Notes: generated by a model not told the origin, from the letters alone. DNA of 64,000 bases from Streptomyces reniochalinae (GCF_003323735.1 NZ_QOIM01000049.1:40052-104051); one strand, 5' to 3'; positions 17,319 to 25,879 are shown, numbered from the stretch's first letter. Numbers and translations: made by a program.

Positions 17319-18398
17319 ATGCGATCCCGTACCCACACCCGCGTCCTCGCCGCCACCTCGGCGGTCTGCGCGCTCGCCCTCGCCGTGGCGGGCTGTTCGG
17401 GCACGACCAAGGGCGACTCCGAGGATGACGCCAAGGGAAAGGCCCACAACGCCGAGGCGAACCCCGACGCGCCATTGAAGAAGGGACTGAAGCTGGCGTT
17501 TCTGCCCAAGCAGATCAACAACCCGTACATGAAGGTCGTCGACCAGGCGGGCATCAAGGCCACCGAGGGGTACGGCGGCGAGGCCAAGGAGGTCGGCCCG
17601 TCCGACGCCAAAGCCTCCTCGCAGGTCAGCTACATCAACACGTTGATACAGCAGCGTCAGGACGCCATCCTGATCGCCGCCAACGACCCCAACGCCGTCT
17701 GCGGCCCTCTGAAGCAGGCGATGAAGCAGGACATCAAGATCGTCTCCTACGACTCGGACGCGGGCAAGGACTGCCGCCACGTCTTCATCAACCAGGCAGG
17801 ATCGGAGGCGATCGGCCGCGGCCTCGTCCGGGACATGGCCAAACAGATCGACAACAAGGGCCAGATCGCGGTGCTCTCGGCGACACAGAACGCCACGAAC
17901 CAGAACACCTGGATCACGTTCATGAAGGACGAACTGAAGAAGCCGAAGTACAAGGACATGAAGCTGGTCAAGACCGCCTACGGAGACGACGTGGACCAGA
18001 AGTCCTTCCAGGAGACCCAGGGGCTGCTCAAGGCATACCCGAAGCTCAAGGGCATCATCTCGCCCACCACCGTGGGTCTGGCCGCCGCCGCGCGTTACCT
18101 CAGCGGGTCCTCGTACAAGGGCAAGGTCGTCCTCGGCGGCCTCGGCACGCCCAACCAGATGCGCAAATACGTCAAGGACGGCACTCTCGACCAGTTCTCC
18201 CTCTGGGACCCGCAGAACCTCGGCTACCTCGGCTCATACGCGGCGGCTGCGCTCTCCTCCGGCCAGATCACCGGCAAGGAGGGCGAGGAGTTCGAGGCGG
18301 GGAAGCTCGGCAAGCGGAAGATCGGCAAGGACGGCGAGGTCATCCTCGGTCCGCCCACCGTGTTCGACAAGGACAACATCGACGACTACGACTTCTGA
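17319..18398 (+). CDS. rhaS: Rhamnose ABC importer, substrate-binding lipoprotein
   Basis: A 359-residue RbsB/RhaS-type periplasmic-binding-fold protein (type 1). It is anchored outside the membrane by a lipobox L-A-V-A-G-C with Cys at 26, after a short Arg-containing signal peptide. The first strand L-A-F-L-P-K-Q-I-N-N-P-Y and D-A-I-L-I-A-A-N-D-P-N-A-V are typical of RhaS-like binding proteins. ATG 17319 is chosen because GGAAGG lies about 10 nt upstream. It follows the permeases after 95 nt. A GC-rich hairpin at 18452-18466 lies downstream. The sugar specificity rests on the neighbouring rhamnose genes. Confidence 0.92.
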   Translation: MRSRTHTRVLAATSAVCALALAVAGCSGTTKGDSEDDAKGKAHNAEANPDAPLKKGLKLAFLPKQINNPYMKVVDQAGIKATEGYGGEAKEVGPSDAKASSQVSYINTLIQQRQDAILIAANDPNAVCGPLKQAMKQDIKIVSYDSDAGKDCRHVFINQAGSEAIGRGLVRDMAKQIDNKGQIAVLSATQNATNQNTWITFMKDELKKPKYKDMKLVKTAYGDDVDQKSFQETQGLLKAYPKLKGIISPTTVGLAAAARYLSGSSYKGKVVLGGLGTPNQMRKYVKDGTLDQFSLWDPQNLGYLGSYAAAALSSGQITGKEGEEFEAGKLGKRKIGKDGEVILGPPTVFDKDNIDDYDF

Positions 18399-18451
18399 GC
18401 CGACGGCACCCACTCGCTCTTCCTCCGCGGGCCACGGCCTGCTGACGGTGC

Positions 18452-18466
18452 GGCCGGAAACCGGCC
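18452..18466 (+). terminator. Hairpin after the rhamnose importer operon
   Basis: GGCCGG-AAA-CCGGCC is a perfect 6-bp stem with a 3-nt loop, 54 bp after the binding-protein stop codon. It lacks a T-tract. It would partly separate the importer operon from the LacI gene. Confidence 0.45.
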
Positions 18467-18665
18467 CTCCTCACCGCGCCGGGGTCCGCGACGGAGGCGA
18501 CCGAGGCCGATGCCGGCTGGGAGGCCATAATGGCCCCGCGTTTCGTGAACCTGGAAGGCGGGGCGCCGGCCGCAGCCCCCTGCTGCCGGCGCCCCGCCTC
18601 CGCCACGCCTTCTGCCGATCCGTCCCCGCCGCCACCCCGCGGTGCCGCCCGCACGAGGAGCGACC

Positions 18666-18752
18666 ATGACCACCCTGACGACCGCGCGGGCAGCGCGTCC
18701 CCTGCGGCTGCGCGTCGCACGTCTAAAACCGCCTCGGGCGGCATGGCGATGA
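18666..18752 (+). CDS. Candidate 28-codon leader peptide overlapping the LacI start
   Basis: An ATG with a strong Shine-Dalgarno GAGGAG 5 nt upstream opens a 28-codon frame, rich in Arg, Leu and Ala. Its TGA (18750-18752) overlaps an ATG of the LacI gene as ATGA. The LacI gene itself has no good ribosome-binding site. This looks like a leader that delivers ribosomes to the regulator by coupling. It could also be a frameshifted former N terminus of the regulator, so protein status is uncertain. Confidence 0.4.
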   Translation: MTTLTTARAARPLRLRVARLKPPRAAWR

Positions 18753-19771
18753 CCCACACGGCCAGTATCAAGGAGGTCGCCCGCGCGGCCGGAGTGTCGG
18801 TCGGCACCGTCTCCAACGTCATCAACCGTCCCGACATGGTCGCCGAGGAGACCCGCGTACGAGTGCGGTCCGCCATCGACCGCCTCGGCTACGTACGCAG
18901 TGAATCGGCCCGGCACCTGCGTGCGGGCGACAGCCGCATCATCGCGCTGCTGGTGCTCGACATGGCCAACCCCTTCTTCGTCGACGTGGCCTCCGGCGCG
19001 GAACGCGCCGCCCGCGCGGCAGGGCTCGGCGTCATGCTGTGCAACAGCGCGCAGAGCCCCGCCGAGGAGGCGGAGTACCTGTCGCTCTTCGCCGAGCAGC
19101 GGGTACGCGGCGTCCTCGTCACCCCGGCCGACACCACGGGGCGCAACCTCGCCGCCTTCGAACGCCACGGCATCCCGTACGTCTCCGTCGACCGCGTCGT
19201 CCCCAGCGCCGAGGGCTGCTCCGTCTCGGTGGACGATGTCGAGGGCGGCGCACTGGCCGTACGCCACCTGCTCGAACGCGGCCACCGGGACATCGCCTAC
19301 GTCAGCGGCCCGATGCAGCTCACCCAGTGCCACGACCGGCACACCGGCGCCACGGCAGCCCTGCGCGAGTCCGGGAGCGGGAAATCGCGGCTGCGACACA
19401 TCGAGGGTGAACGCATGGACGTGGCCGCGGGCCGCGACGCGGGCGCCCGGCTGCTCGGCATGTCCCCCCGTCCGACGGCGGTCTTCTGCGCCAACGACCT
19501 CCTGGCTCTCGGCGTGCTCCAGTCCCTCTACGGCGCGGGAGTTTCCGTACCCGAAGAGGTGGCCCTCGTCGGATACGACGACATCGAGTTCGCCGCTGCT
19601 GCCGCCGTACCGCTCACGTCCGTACGGCAGCCCGCGTACCGCATGGGGCGTGCGGCCGCGGACTTGCTGATCGAGGAGACGGGGGATGCCGCCACCGCGC
19701 ACGAGCATCAGCGCATCGTTCTCCGCCCTGAACTGGTCGTCCGCGCCTCCAGTTTGAGGGGCAAGGGCTGA
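18743..19771 (+). CDS. LacI family repressor of rhamnose genes
   Basis: A 342-residue regulator. The N-terminal LacI helix-turn-helix reads S-I-K-E-V-A-R-A-A-G-V-S-V-G-T-V-S-N-V-I-N-R-P, followed by a hinge helix region and a periplasmic-binding-fold sensor domain (A-L-L-V-L-D-M-A-N-P-F-F onwards). Effector and operator are inferred: it is adjacent to the rhamnose importer, and two LacI-type sites occur in the rhamnose divergent promoter. Starts at 18743 and 18749 are equally plausible, the latter overlapping the leader frame stop. A fully symmetric 14-bp palindrome at 19781-19794 follows the stop codon. Confidence 0.9.
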   Translation: MAMTHTASIKEVARAAGVSVGTVSNVINRPDMVAEETRVRVRSAIDRLGYVRSESARHLRAGDSRIIALLVLDMANPFFVDVASGAERAARAAGLGVMLCNSAQSPAEEAEYLSLFAEQRVRGVLVTPADTTGRNLAAFERHGIPYVSVDRVVPSAEGCSVSVDDVEGGALAVRHLLERGHRDIAYVSGPMQLTQCHDRHTGATAALRESGSGKSRLRHIEGERMDVAAGRDAGARLLGMSPRPTAVFCANDLLALGVLQSLYGAGVSVPEEVALVGYDDIEFAAAAAVPLTSVRQPAYRMGRAAADLLIEETGDAATAHEHQRIVLRPELVVRASSLRGKG

Positions 19772-19780
19772 GACACGAGC

Positions 19781-19794
19781 CGTAGGTACCTACG
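19781..19794. promoter_or_regulatory. Perfect 14-bp palindrome after the LacI gene
   Basis: CGTAGGTACCTACG is fully self-complementary without a loop, starting 10 bp after the LacI stop codon. Its shape suits a protein-binding site better than a hairpin. No regulator can be assigned. Confidence 0.3.
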
Positions 19795-20063
19795 CCGTAC
19801 CGCGCTCATCGACCAGGACGGTGGCCGGATCGATGTCCCGGTGCCCAGGTCGCGCGCCAGGAGCGCGGCCCCGTCCCGGAGAGCGCCGTGCTGGCGGCCC
19901 GGGACGACTGGTGTTCTCCACCCTCGTCCGGGGCGCCCGCCCAGCCGGCCGTCGTGCCCGCCGTACGGCCCCGGCGAGTACGGCGGTGGGTGAGGGCCGA
20001 GGAAGCCCGGTGCGGGCAGCATACGCTCCCGTGCCGGCGCCGAACCTCCACCGCGCTCAGTGG

Positions 20064-20309
20064 TCACCCGGCCGGCATGTGACCGCTTTGGGGAAAGGTG
20101 AACAGCTGCTGCGGGTCGCAGGCGGCCTTGACGCGCTGCATTCTCGGACAGTTCTCGCCGTGGTAGGCCGCCTGCCAGTCGGTCAGTCCGGGATCCATGC
20201 CGTTGGTGTAGCCGCCGCTCCCGAGGTGGGGTTGCATGGTGGTATCGATCAGCAGGGCGCCCACCTGTGCTCGCGCCGGGCCGACCCCGCTCCAGGAATC
20301 GAGTGGGAC
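20064..20309 (-). pseudogene. C-terminal remnant of a berberine-bridge-type FAD oxidoreductase
   Basis: The end of this frame reads S-G-G-Y-T-N-G-M-D-P, then T-D-W-Q-A-A-Y-H-G-E-N, then R-M-Q-R-V-K-A-A-C-D-P-Q-Q-L-F-T-F-P-Q-S. This is the hallmark C terminus of FAD-linked oxidases with a BBE domain. Upstream, homology fades and switches frame; the FAD-binding domain with its His/Cys flavin attachment is absent. Only about 80 recognisable residues remain of a usual 450-500. It is a decayed 3' end. Confidence 0.55.
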
Positions 20310-21011
20310 GGCCCCGCTCACCGGGTTCGACGCCGTGTGCACGCAACAGCGCCAGTAGGAGCGTGGACTCCAGCACGTGGCTGCCGCACCGATCGTCCAC
20401 GTGGCCGGCCGGGTCCACGGCGACGGCCAGGTGCTGCCTGCCGTTCCGCGTGAACCCAGCCTGGGCTGCACTCCGTTCGGGCGTTCCCGCGCGTATGCCC
20501 CGCCGGCTCACGACAGGATGCGACCGAACAGAGTGCGGACCTCCGGTACGGCCGCTCCGCAGGCAGCTCGGGCCACCTCGTCGACGTCATCACCCAGTGG
20601 CGCGTAAGCCAGGGGCGGCACCCGCTCTCGCATCTCACCCTCTGTCCCGTCGCATCGCGCCACGTGCCGCTCACTCCAGGACACCCACACGAGGCACGGC
20701 AGAGGCCAACGGCAGCGGCGAACCACCCTTCCGGACGAATTGAGCCGCGCACGCAAGACCCTGAGAATCCGACCCGACCGGACTCGACCCTGCGCCGCCG
20801 TTCCCTCAGCGAACGCCCGCAGCTGCCTGCGACGAAACGAAACCCGTTGGCGGACCACGGCGACCCACTGCTATCTTCCCGGAGACCGTGCGAGAGAGCT
20901 TGGAGGTGGTACCCGTGAACGTAGCGACATGGGTGCTCCTCTTCGGGGTCACGGTCGGGCGATAGGTCGCCCGGGAGCGCCGTTCCGGCAGCACTCCCGA
21001 AAGGCACGACC
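20310..21011. other. Gene-poor interval before the alpha/beta hydrolase
   Basis: About 700 bp without a convincing gene. Several open frames overlap on both strands but have low-complexity Arg/Pro/Ser composition. A short minus-strand stretch near 20508-20640 is faintly protein-like but has no family. It probably contains the eroded 5' part of the oxidoreductase remnant and the promoter of the hydrolase. Confidence 0.4.
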
Positions 21012-21743
21012 ATGCGAGTCACTTCCCAACAGCGCCTCGACGACGGCGTCCTCGAACGTGAATTCACCCTCGGCGAGATCCCGGGCATCCTGTGGACGCC
21101 CGCACACGCGTCCGCACCGGCGCCGCTGATCCTGGTCGGTCACCCTGGCGGACTGCACACCATGCGTCCCCGGCTGGCCGGTCGGGCCCGGTACTACGCG
21201 GCGGAGTACGGCTTCACCGCGGCCACCCTCGAGCTCCCCGGAAGCGGTGACCGGCCTCGTGCGGCGGGCGCCGAGCAGGCCCGCGCCGACCTGCGCAGGG
21301 CGTTGGAGCACGGTGAGCCGGTCGACGAGATCGTCGACCGGCTCGTCCTCCCGCTGGTCGAGAAGGCGGCCCCGGAATGGCAGGCCGCGCTGGATGCCCT
21401 CCTGTCACTGCCCGAGATCGACGGCCCGGTCGGATACGAGGGAGGAGTGATCGCCATCGGCATCCGGCTGGCGGCGGCCGAGCCGCGCATCTCGGCTGCC
21501 GGACTCTTCGCCGGGAGCTTCGTACCCGCCGCTCTGTTCCAGGAGGCTCGCCAGGTCACCATTCCGTTGCAGGTCCTGCTGCAATGGGACGACGCACGGA
21601 ATGACCGGCAGTCGACCCTCGACCTGTTCGACACCTTCGGCTCGAAGGAGAAGACCCTGCACGCCAATGTCGGCGGGCATACCGGCGTCCCGCAGTTCGA
21701 AACCGACGCCATGGCCCGTTTCTTCGCCCGGCATCTGAGCTAG
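21012..21743 (+). CDS. Alpha/beta hydrolase-like protein lacking an obvious nucleophile serine
   Basis: A 243-residue protein of the dienelactone-hydrolase-like alpha/beta fold. It shows the strand L-I-L-V-G-H-P-G-G (oxyanion side), L-E-L-P-G-S-G-D-R-P, and a late His in G-G-H-T-G-V-P. At the position of the nucleophile elbow the sequence is G-Y-E-G-G-V-I-A-I-G, with Glu where a Ser or Cys would be needed in G-x-S-x-G. It may therefore be inactive as a hydrolase, or the nucleophile may lie elsewhere. It is a single gene followed by two strong hairpins. Confidence 0.75.
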   Translation: MRVTSQQRLDDGVLEREFTLGEIPGILWTPAHASAPAPLILVGHPGGLHTMRPRLAGRARYYAAEYGFTAATLELPGSGDRPRAAGAEQARADLRRALEHGEPVDEIVDRLVLPLVEKAAPEWQAALDALLSLPEIDGPVGYEGGVIAIGIRLAAAEPRISAAGLFAGSFVPAALFQEARQVTIPLQVLLQWDDARNDRQSTLDLFDTFGSKEKTLHANVGGHTGVPQFETDAMARFFARHLS

Positions 21744-21748
21744 CCGCT

Positions 21749-21820
21749 GACGGGCCCGTCACCAGGCCAGTGCACTGCACGCGGCGCGGGCCAGGGTGCC
21801 GCTGCATGGTGACGGGCCCG
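21749..21820 (+). terminator. Long-stem inverted repeat downstream of the hydrolase
   Basis: CGGGCCCGTCACCA (21751-21764) and TGGTGACGGGCCCG (21807-21820) are perfect 14-bp complements separated by 42 bp, starting 7 bp after the hydrolase stop. It could be a terminator stem or a relic inverted repeat. A second hairpin follows immediately. Confidence 0.5.
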
Positions 21821-21825
21821 GTCTT

Positions 21826-21851
21826 CATCTGCTGGCGGTGGCCAGCAGATG
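21826..21851 (+). terminator. Strong 10-bp stem-loop terminator
   Basis: CATCTGCTGG and CCAGCAGATG form a perfect 10-bp stem around a 6-nt loop (CGGTGG). It lies about 80 bp after the hydrolase stop codon and is the best-formed terminator candidate in this part of the window. Confidence 0.65.
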
Positions 21852-21910
21852 TGTACCCGCCCCGATCGTGGAGGGAAAGCGACGAAGAGGAACCGGAACC
21901 CGCCACGGTG

Positions 21911-22126
21911 CTAGGGAGTGTCTTCAAAGTAGCGGCGTCCGCCCGGAGGGCGGGCCTGGCGGTGTCTGGTGCGTGCGCTCGCAAGGCGGAGGAGGGAGTC
22001 CCTGCGTGGGGGCACCTCCCGGGGCGAGCGAAGCCGAGCCCTGGGGGAAGCGGCGACCGACGACAACGCCGCGAGCGTGCGTGCCAGGCGCCGCCAGGCA
22101 GGCGGGACTTTGAAGACACGACCTAG
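21911..22126. mobile_element. 216-bp MITE-like fold-back element with CTAG ends
   Basis: The left end is CTAGGGAGTGTCTTCAAAGT. The right end, read inward, is CTAGGTCGTGTCTTCAAAGT, so 18 of 20 terminal bases match. The inverted similarity continues inward with interruptions: CCTGGCGG-x-G-x-CTGG and CGCTCGC occur near the left end and reverse-complemented near the right end. The element can thus fold into one long hairpin. It contains no transposase. CTAG at both ends matches the ends of the IS5-family element at 62885-63885, suggesting mobilisation by a related transposase acting at CTAG targets. The interval between the hydrolase and the lipoprotein holds nothing else. Confidence 0.6.
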
Positions 22127-22354
22127 TGCTGCGTATGGCACGACCCGGCCGGTGGCCGGCAATCACCCGAACGACGACGTGAGGACGACGGTGGTGAGGG
22201 TGCCGTCGTCGTCCGGTCTTGCGTGCGCCGCATCTGCCCCCACGTCGTGCCGAGGAAGTGGTCGGGGCGAGCGCGCCGTCCCGGCACCGTGCTCGCCCGC
22301 GCAGAGCCGGCCCACGCACTCCGACAGGAGTGACAGGCGGAATAGGCCGCACGC

Positions 22355-23182
22355 TCAGGAACCGTCCGCTCGGTACAGTTCGGAGCGGACTCGCCGGGTG
22401 GTGCGCGCGGCGAGCAGGTCACCGGCGTCGCGGTCGCCTTGGTTGCTCACGATGGCGAGAACGCCGCCGATGCGGACGATGACGATGTGGGACGGGGTCC
22501 CGTCGTATTCGTCGCCGCCGACCTGCCACAACACCTCCAGCAGCGCCTCGTCGCCGAGACCGGAGATTTCCTGTGCCTCGTGGTGCTCCTCGAGAGGAGC
22601 GGCTTCCGTGTCGAGGAGGATTTCCGGGCAGCTCTCGTGGAGTGCGCGCTTGGTTTCCAGGTATCGCTCGGCGCGCTCGGTCGGCATCGAAACGAGCAAG
22701 ACCGTGGCGCGGTCGTCGCTTTCGGAACCGGGGCCGAGGTTCACCACCTGCGATGCACGGGTTCCCTCAAAGCCGTCCCATTCCCGCCGCAGGGTGGTGT
22801 CAGCGCATTCGCCCCAGGCTCCACCTCCCTCGTGCCCCTGGAAGTCTCCCCGGCCCGTTTCGGTCTCCAGCACCCGGGCGTACTCGCCGAACGACTCGGC
22901 CGGGGGGAGCGCTCCCCGCAACTCGGCTTCGGTGAAGACCCGGCTCCGGTCGACCGTTCCGTCGACGCCGGGTATCGCCGGATGCTTGGCCGACGGACCG
23001 GCCGAGGTGAAGCGACGTTGCTGCCGGTCCGTCGGCTCCGCCGAATCCTGCGCGCGCGCTGACGAAGATCCCGGACGCGCTGTCGCGGGTTCCTGGTCCG
23101 CCGCCGAGTCGGCGCACCCTGCCAGGAGGGCCGTCAGGGCGATGAGGCAGCCTGCGATCGCCGTACCTGTCGCTACTCGCAC
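22355..23182 (-). CDS. Secreted lipoprotein of unknown function
   Basis: A 275-residue protein with a short signal peptide and lipobox L-T-A-L-L-A-G-C, so probably anchored to the outer face of the membrane. After a Ser/Ala/Pro-rich linker it has a soluble domain with three or more cysteines (for example W-G-E-C and E-S-C-P), likely disulfide-bonded, and a C-terminal strand V-I-V-R-I-G-G-V-L-A-I-V, a pattern seen in actinobacterial sensor-like lipoproteins. No enzyme motif is visible. GTG 23182 is chosen because AGGAGGG lies 7-8 nt upstream; an in-frame GTG at 23206 lies beyond that site. Confidence 0.75.
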   Translation of the reverse strand: MRVATGTAIAGCLIALTALLAGCADSAADQEPATARPGSSSARAQDSAEPTDRQQRRFTSAGPSAKHPAIPGVDGTVDRSRVFTEAELRGALPPAESFGEYARVLETETGRGDFQGHEGGGAWGECADTTLRREWDGFEGTRASQVVNLGPGSESDDRATVLLVSMPTERAERYLETKRALHESCPEILLDTEAAPLEEHHEAQEISGLGDEALLEVLWQVGGDEYDGTPSHIVIVRIGGVLAIVSNQGDRDAGDLLAARTTRRVRSELYRADGS

Positions 23183-23298
23183 GGGTGACCCTCCTGCTGG
23201 ACGCACATGTCGCCCGATACTGTAAGCAGGCTGCCCGGTTGCGCACCGCCGGTCTGCTCCAACTGTTGTGGTGATGAGGCATCGGGCAGGGTGGGGAC

Positions 23299-23802
23299 AT
23301 GACCACCTACGAGACGATGCCGTTCCACCTGGAGACCGATCGGCTGATACTGCGGCCGTGGGTCGAGTCGGATGCCGCTGAGTTCTGTGCTCTCCTGTCT
23401 GAACGTGGCGGGAAGACTTACACGGTTGAGCACGTCCGTACGTCCGTCGCGGAGATGCTCACCGCGACGGCGACCACGGGGATCGCTCTGTTGCCCATCG
23501 TGCGCCGTGAAGAAGGCGACTTCATCGGCTACTGCGGACTGATCATCGGCCGCTCCACGCTGGAGGAGCCTGAGATCGCCTACGAGCTGTTCCGGCGCGT
23601 GCATGGGCGTGGCTACGCCACCGAGGCGGCCGGCGCGGTGCTCGATGCCGCTGCCGCGACGGGGCGGAGGCGGCTCTGGTCGACCGTCGGCGCGTGGAAC
23701 ACACCGTCGCTCCGTGTCCTCGACAAGCTGGGGTTCGAGCGGGATCACGTTTCCACCGAGGACAACGGCGAAGTGGTGTGGCTGACACGCTCGTTGCCGT
23801 GA
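23299..23802 (+). CDS. GNAT N-acetyltransferase (RimJ/RimL type)
   Basis: A 167-residue cytosolic acetyl-CoA-dependent acyltransferase. It opens with L-E-T-D-R-L-I-L-R-P-W, the standard RimJ/RimL-like first strand. The acetyl-CoA pyrophosphate loop is R-R-V-H-G-R-G-Y-A-T-E-A (R/Q-x-x-G-x-G/A), followed by W-N-T-P-S-L-R-V-L-D-K-L-G-F. The substrate may be a protein N terminus or a small amine and cannot be told from sequence. It is convergent with the MFS gene. Confidence 0.88.
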   Translation: MTTYETMPFHLETDRLILRPWVESDAAEFCALLSERGGKTYTVEHVRTSVAEMLTATATTGIALLPIVRREEGDFIGYCGLIIGRSTLEEPEIAYELFRRVHGRGYATEAAGAVLDAAAATGRRRLWSTVGAWNTPSLRVLDKLGFERDHVSTEDNGEVVWLTRSLP

Positions 23803-23892
23803 GGTGAGACCCCGCTCCCGAAGTCCCGCGCTCACGTGGACGAGCGCGCGCGATCAAAGCCCAGGCGGCCACACCGCCGCCAGAAACGTGCG

Positions 23893-25275
23893 TCATGGCT
23901 CGAGGGCCGGGCGAGACGGATCGGGGTCCTGCTGCGGGCTGGTCCCGCTGGACAGGGTGACGGCTCTAGGAGTGGACGCCGGCTGCTCGTCGGTCTTGGG
24001 GGGTGGTGCGGTGGCGGGTGCCTCGTCCAGGCTGTGGATCCGCAGCACGGGTGAGAAGAGCAGCCACAGTACTGACAGCGCTCCGCCGGCGGCGGCCAGC
24101 AGCAGTGTCGGGCGCAGCCCCATCGTGGTGGCGAGTGCGCCGCCGACGGCGGCGCCGATGGGGCGCACGCCGTAGTTGACGGTGCTGTAGGCACCGGCGA
24201 CGCGGCTGCGGATCCCGTCGTGGATGACCGCGGCCTGCAAAGAGTTGAGGTTGATGTCGAAGAACATCACCCCGATGCCGGCCAGGAACTCCGCGAGGGC
24301 CAGAGCCCCGCCACGCGCCCACAGCGGCCCGTCGGCGAGCGCCGCGATGGCGATGGGCGCAGGGAAGAGTACGGCGCCCACCGCGATGCTCGGCCCGACA
24401 CCCCACCGGCGTGACATCCCCGGCGCGACCACCGCGCCCAGCAGCGAACCGACCGCCCCCACGCCGAGCGCCAGGCCGATACCGCCGGCCGAAAGGTGCA
24501 GCTCGCGGGTGGCGAACAGGACGGTCAGGCCGGTACCGGAGAGGAAAGTGAAGAAGTTGACGGTGGCGGCGCAGCCCAGGGTGGCTCGCAGGACCGGGTG
24601 GCGCACCACGAAGACCATTCCCGCGCGCGCCCGGCGCAGCATGGAGGGCTGCGACGTGGGGGGCGGGGGCTCCTCGGTGCGGATGCGCCCCACCAGCAAG
24701 GCCGAGGCCAGAAACGACGCCGCGTCGGCGACGAGGGCGGCCGGAGCGCTCAGCGCCTGCACCAGCGCACCACCGAGTGCGGGGCCCGCCACGAGAGAGA
24801 CGGAACGGCTGGTGCTGAGCTTGCTGTTGGCGTCCACATAGGACGAGCGGGGCACCAGGTGCGCGAAGAAGGACGAGTAGGAAGTGTTGAAAAGCACGGC
24901 GGCTGTCCCGGTGAGCAGCGCGGCGGCGTACAACTGCCCCAGCGTCACCGCTCCCGCCAGGTAGGCGACCGGCAGGCTGAGCAGGACCAGCGCACGGGCC
25001 AGGTCGGCGGCCACCATCAGCCGGCGCTTGCGTGGCCTTTGATCGACCCAGGCACCGAGCACGATGGCTATCAGGTTCGGGGTCCATATCAGCGCCGTCA
25101 GCCACGCCGCCTCGTTGGCGGAGGCGTGCAGCGTCGACACGGCGATCAGCGGCAGTGCGAGTTCGGTGATGCGGTCCCCGAAGTGGGAGACCGTCTGAGC
25201 CGACCAGAACCGCAGGAACCGCCGGTCTCGCCACAGCGACGGGGCAGGCGCCGCGGACGGTGCCGCGTCACTCAA
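23893..25275 (-). CDS. MFS efflux transporter
   Basis: A 460-residue membrane protein with about twelve hydrophobic helices, of the EntS/macrolide-efflux-like MFS group. It starts with W-R-D-R-R-F-L-R-F-W-S-A-Q-T-V-S-H-F-G-D, typical of that group, and has W-V-D-Q-R-P-R-K-R-R after the second helix, the loop 2-3 motif. The start is TTG 25275, overlapping the upstream ArsR-type gene by 8 bases, so the two are translationally coupled. The pair is likely a regulated drug or metabolite exporter. The C terminus is a Pro/Thr-rich cytosolic tail. Confidence 0.88.
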   Translation of the reverse strand: MSDAAPSAAPAPSLWRDRRFLRFWSAQTVSHFGDRITELALPLIAVSTLHASANEAAWLTALIWTPNLIAIVLGAWVDQRPRKRRLMVAADLARALVLLSLPVAYLAGAVTLGQLYAAALLTGTAAVLFNTSYSSFFAHLVPRSSYVDANSKLSTSRSVSLVAGPALGGALVQALSAPAALVADAASFLASALLVGRIRTEEPPPPTSQPSMLRRARAGMVFVVRHPVLRATLGCAATVNFFTFLSGTGLTVLFATRELHLSAGGIGLALGVGAVGSLLGAVVAPGMSRRWGVGPSIAVGAVLFPAPIAIAALADGPLWARGGALALAEFLAGIGVMFFDINLNSLQAAVIHDGIRSRVAGAYSTVNYGVRPIGAAVGGALATTMGLRPTLLLAAAGGALSVLWLLFSPVLRIHSLDEAPATAPPPKTDEQPASTPRAVTLSSGTSPQQDPDPSRPALEP

Positions 25276-25879
25276 CCGGTGCCTCCGGGGGCAGACCGTC
25301 CTGCTCGGGAAGGACGTAGCGCATCAGCCGTACGCGGCGGCCATCGGCCGGCCAGTCGGCCTCGTCGCGGGTCACGAAGGGAGCCAGAATCCGTTCGAAC
25401 TCGCGCTGCACGAAGGCGAGCTCGTCGGGCCCGAGTACGACACGTGTGTTGGACAGGCCTGCCAGTCGCCGCCAGACCGGATCCAGACCCGGTTCGACTT
25501 CGGCCGCCCAGCGGACCGGTGTCTCTCCTGCCTGCAGGAACATGTGCTGGGACAGCAGTCGGGCAGCCGACCTCCCCTCCTCGTCGTCGGGATCCTCGGG
25601 CACCTCGAAGCGGAAGCCACGCGCTACCACCTCCCAGCGCCGGTACCTGCGGTCGGAACCGCCCTCGCTGTCACGCACCAGCCCGAACTCCGCCAGGTGG
25701 CGCAGGTGCCAACTGATGCCGGACGGCGAGGCGTCGATCTCCTTGGCGAGCTCCGTGGCGCTCGCCGGACCGTCACGGCCCAGCAGATCCAGGATCGCCA
25801 GCCGTACCGGATGGGAAAGGGCGCGCATCGCCTTGGGGTCGGTGACAGTGAGGTCACCCAGCAGGTTGCCGTCATCCAT
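25268..25879 (-). CDS. ArsR-type winged-helix regulator of the MFS exporter
   Basis: About 203 residues. The N-terminal winged helix reads A-M-R-A-L-S-H-P-V-R-L-A-I-L-D-L-L, then A-S-A-T-E-L-A-K-E, then S-P-S-G-I-S-W-H-L-R-H-L-A-E-F-G-L-V, the typical ArsR/HTH_20 layout. No metal-binding Cys cluster is seen, so it probably senses an organic ligand through its roughly 120-residue C-terminal domain. ATG 25879 is preferred to the GTG at 25900 because a perfect palindrome occupies 25882-25901, suggesting autorepression. It is transcribed with, and overlaps, the MFS gene. Confidence 0.85.
   Translation of the reverse strand: MDDGNLLGDLTVTDPKAMRALSHPVRLAILDLLGRDGPASATELAKEIDASPSGISWHLRHLAEFGLVRDSEGGSDRRYRRWEVVARGFRFEVPEDPDDEEGRSAARLLSQHMFLQAGETPVRWAAEVEPGLDPVWRRLAGLSNTRVVLGPDELAFVQREFERILAPFVTRDEADWPADGRRVRLMRYVLPEQDGLPPEAPVE

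Noticed and set aside
19816..19900. Minus-strand tail D-I-D-P-A-T-V-L-V-D-E-R as a phosphotransferase fragment
   Set aside because: Only a dozen residues resemble the kinase brace and there is no supporting upstream sequence.
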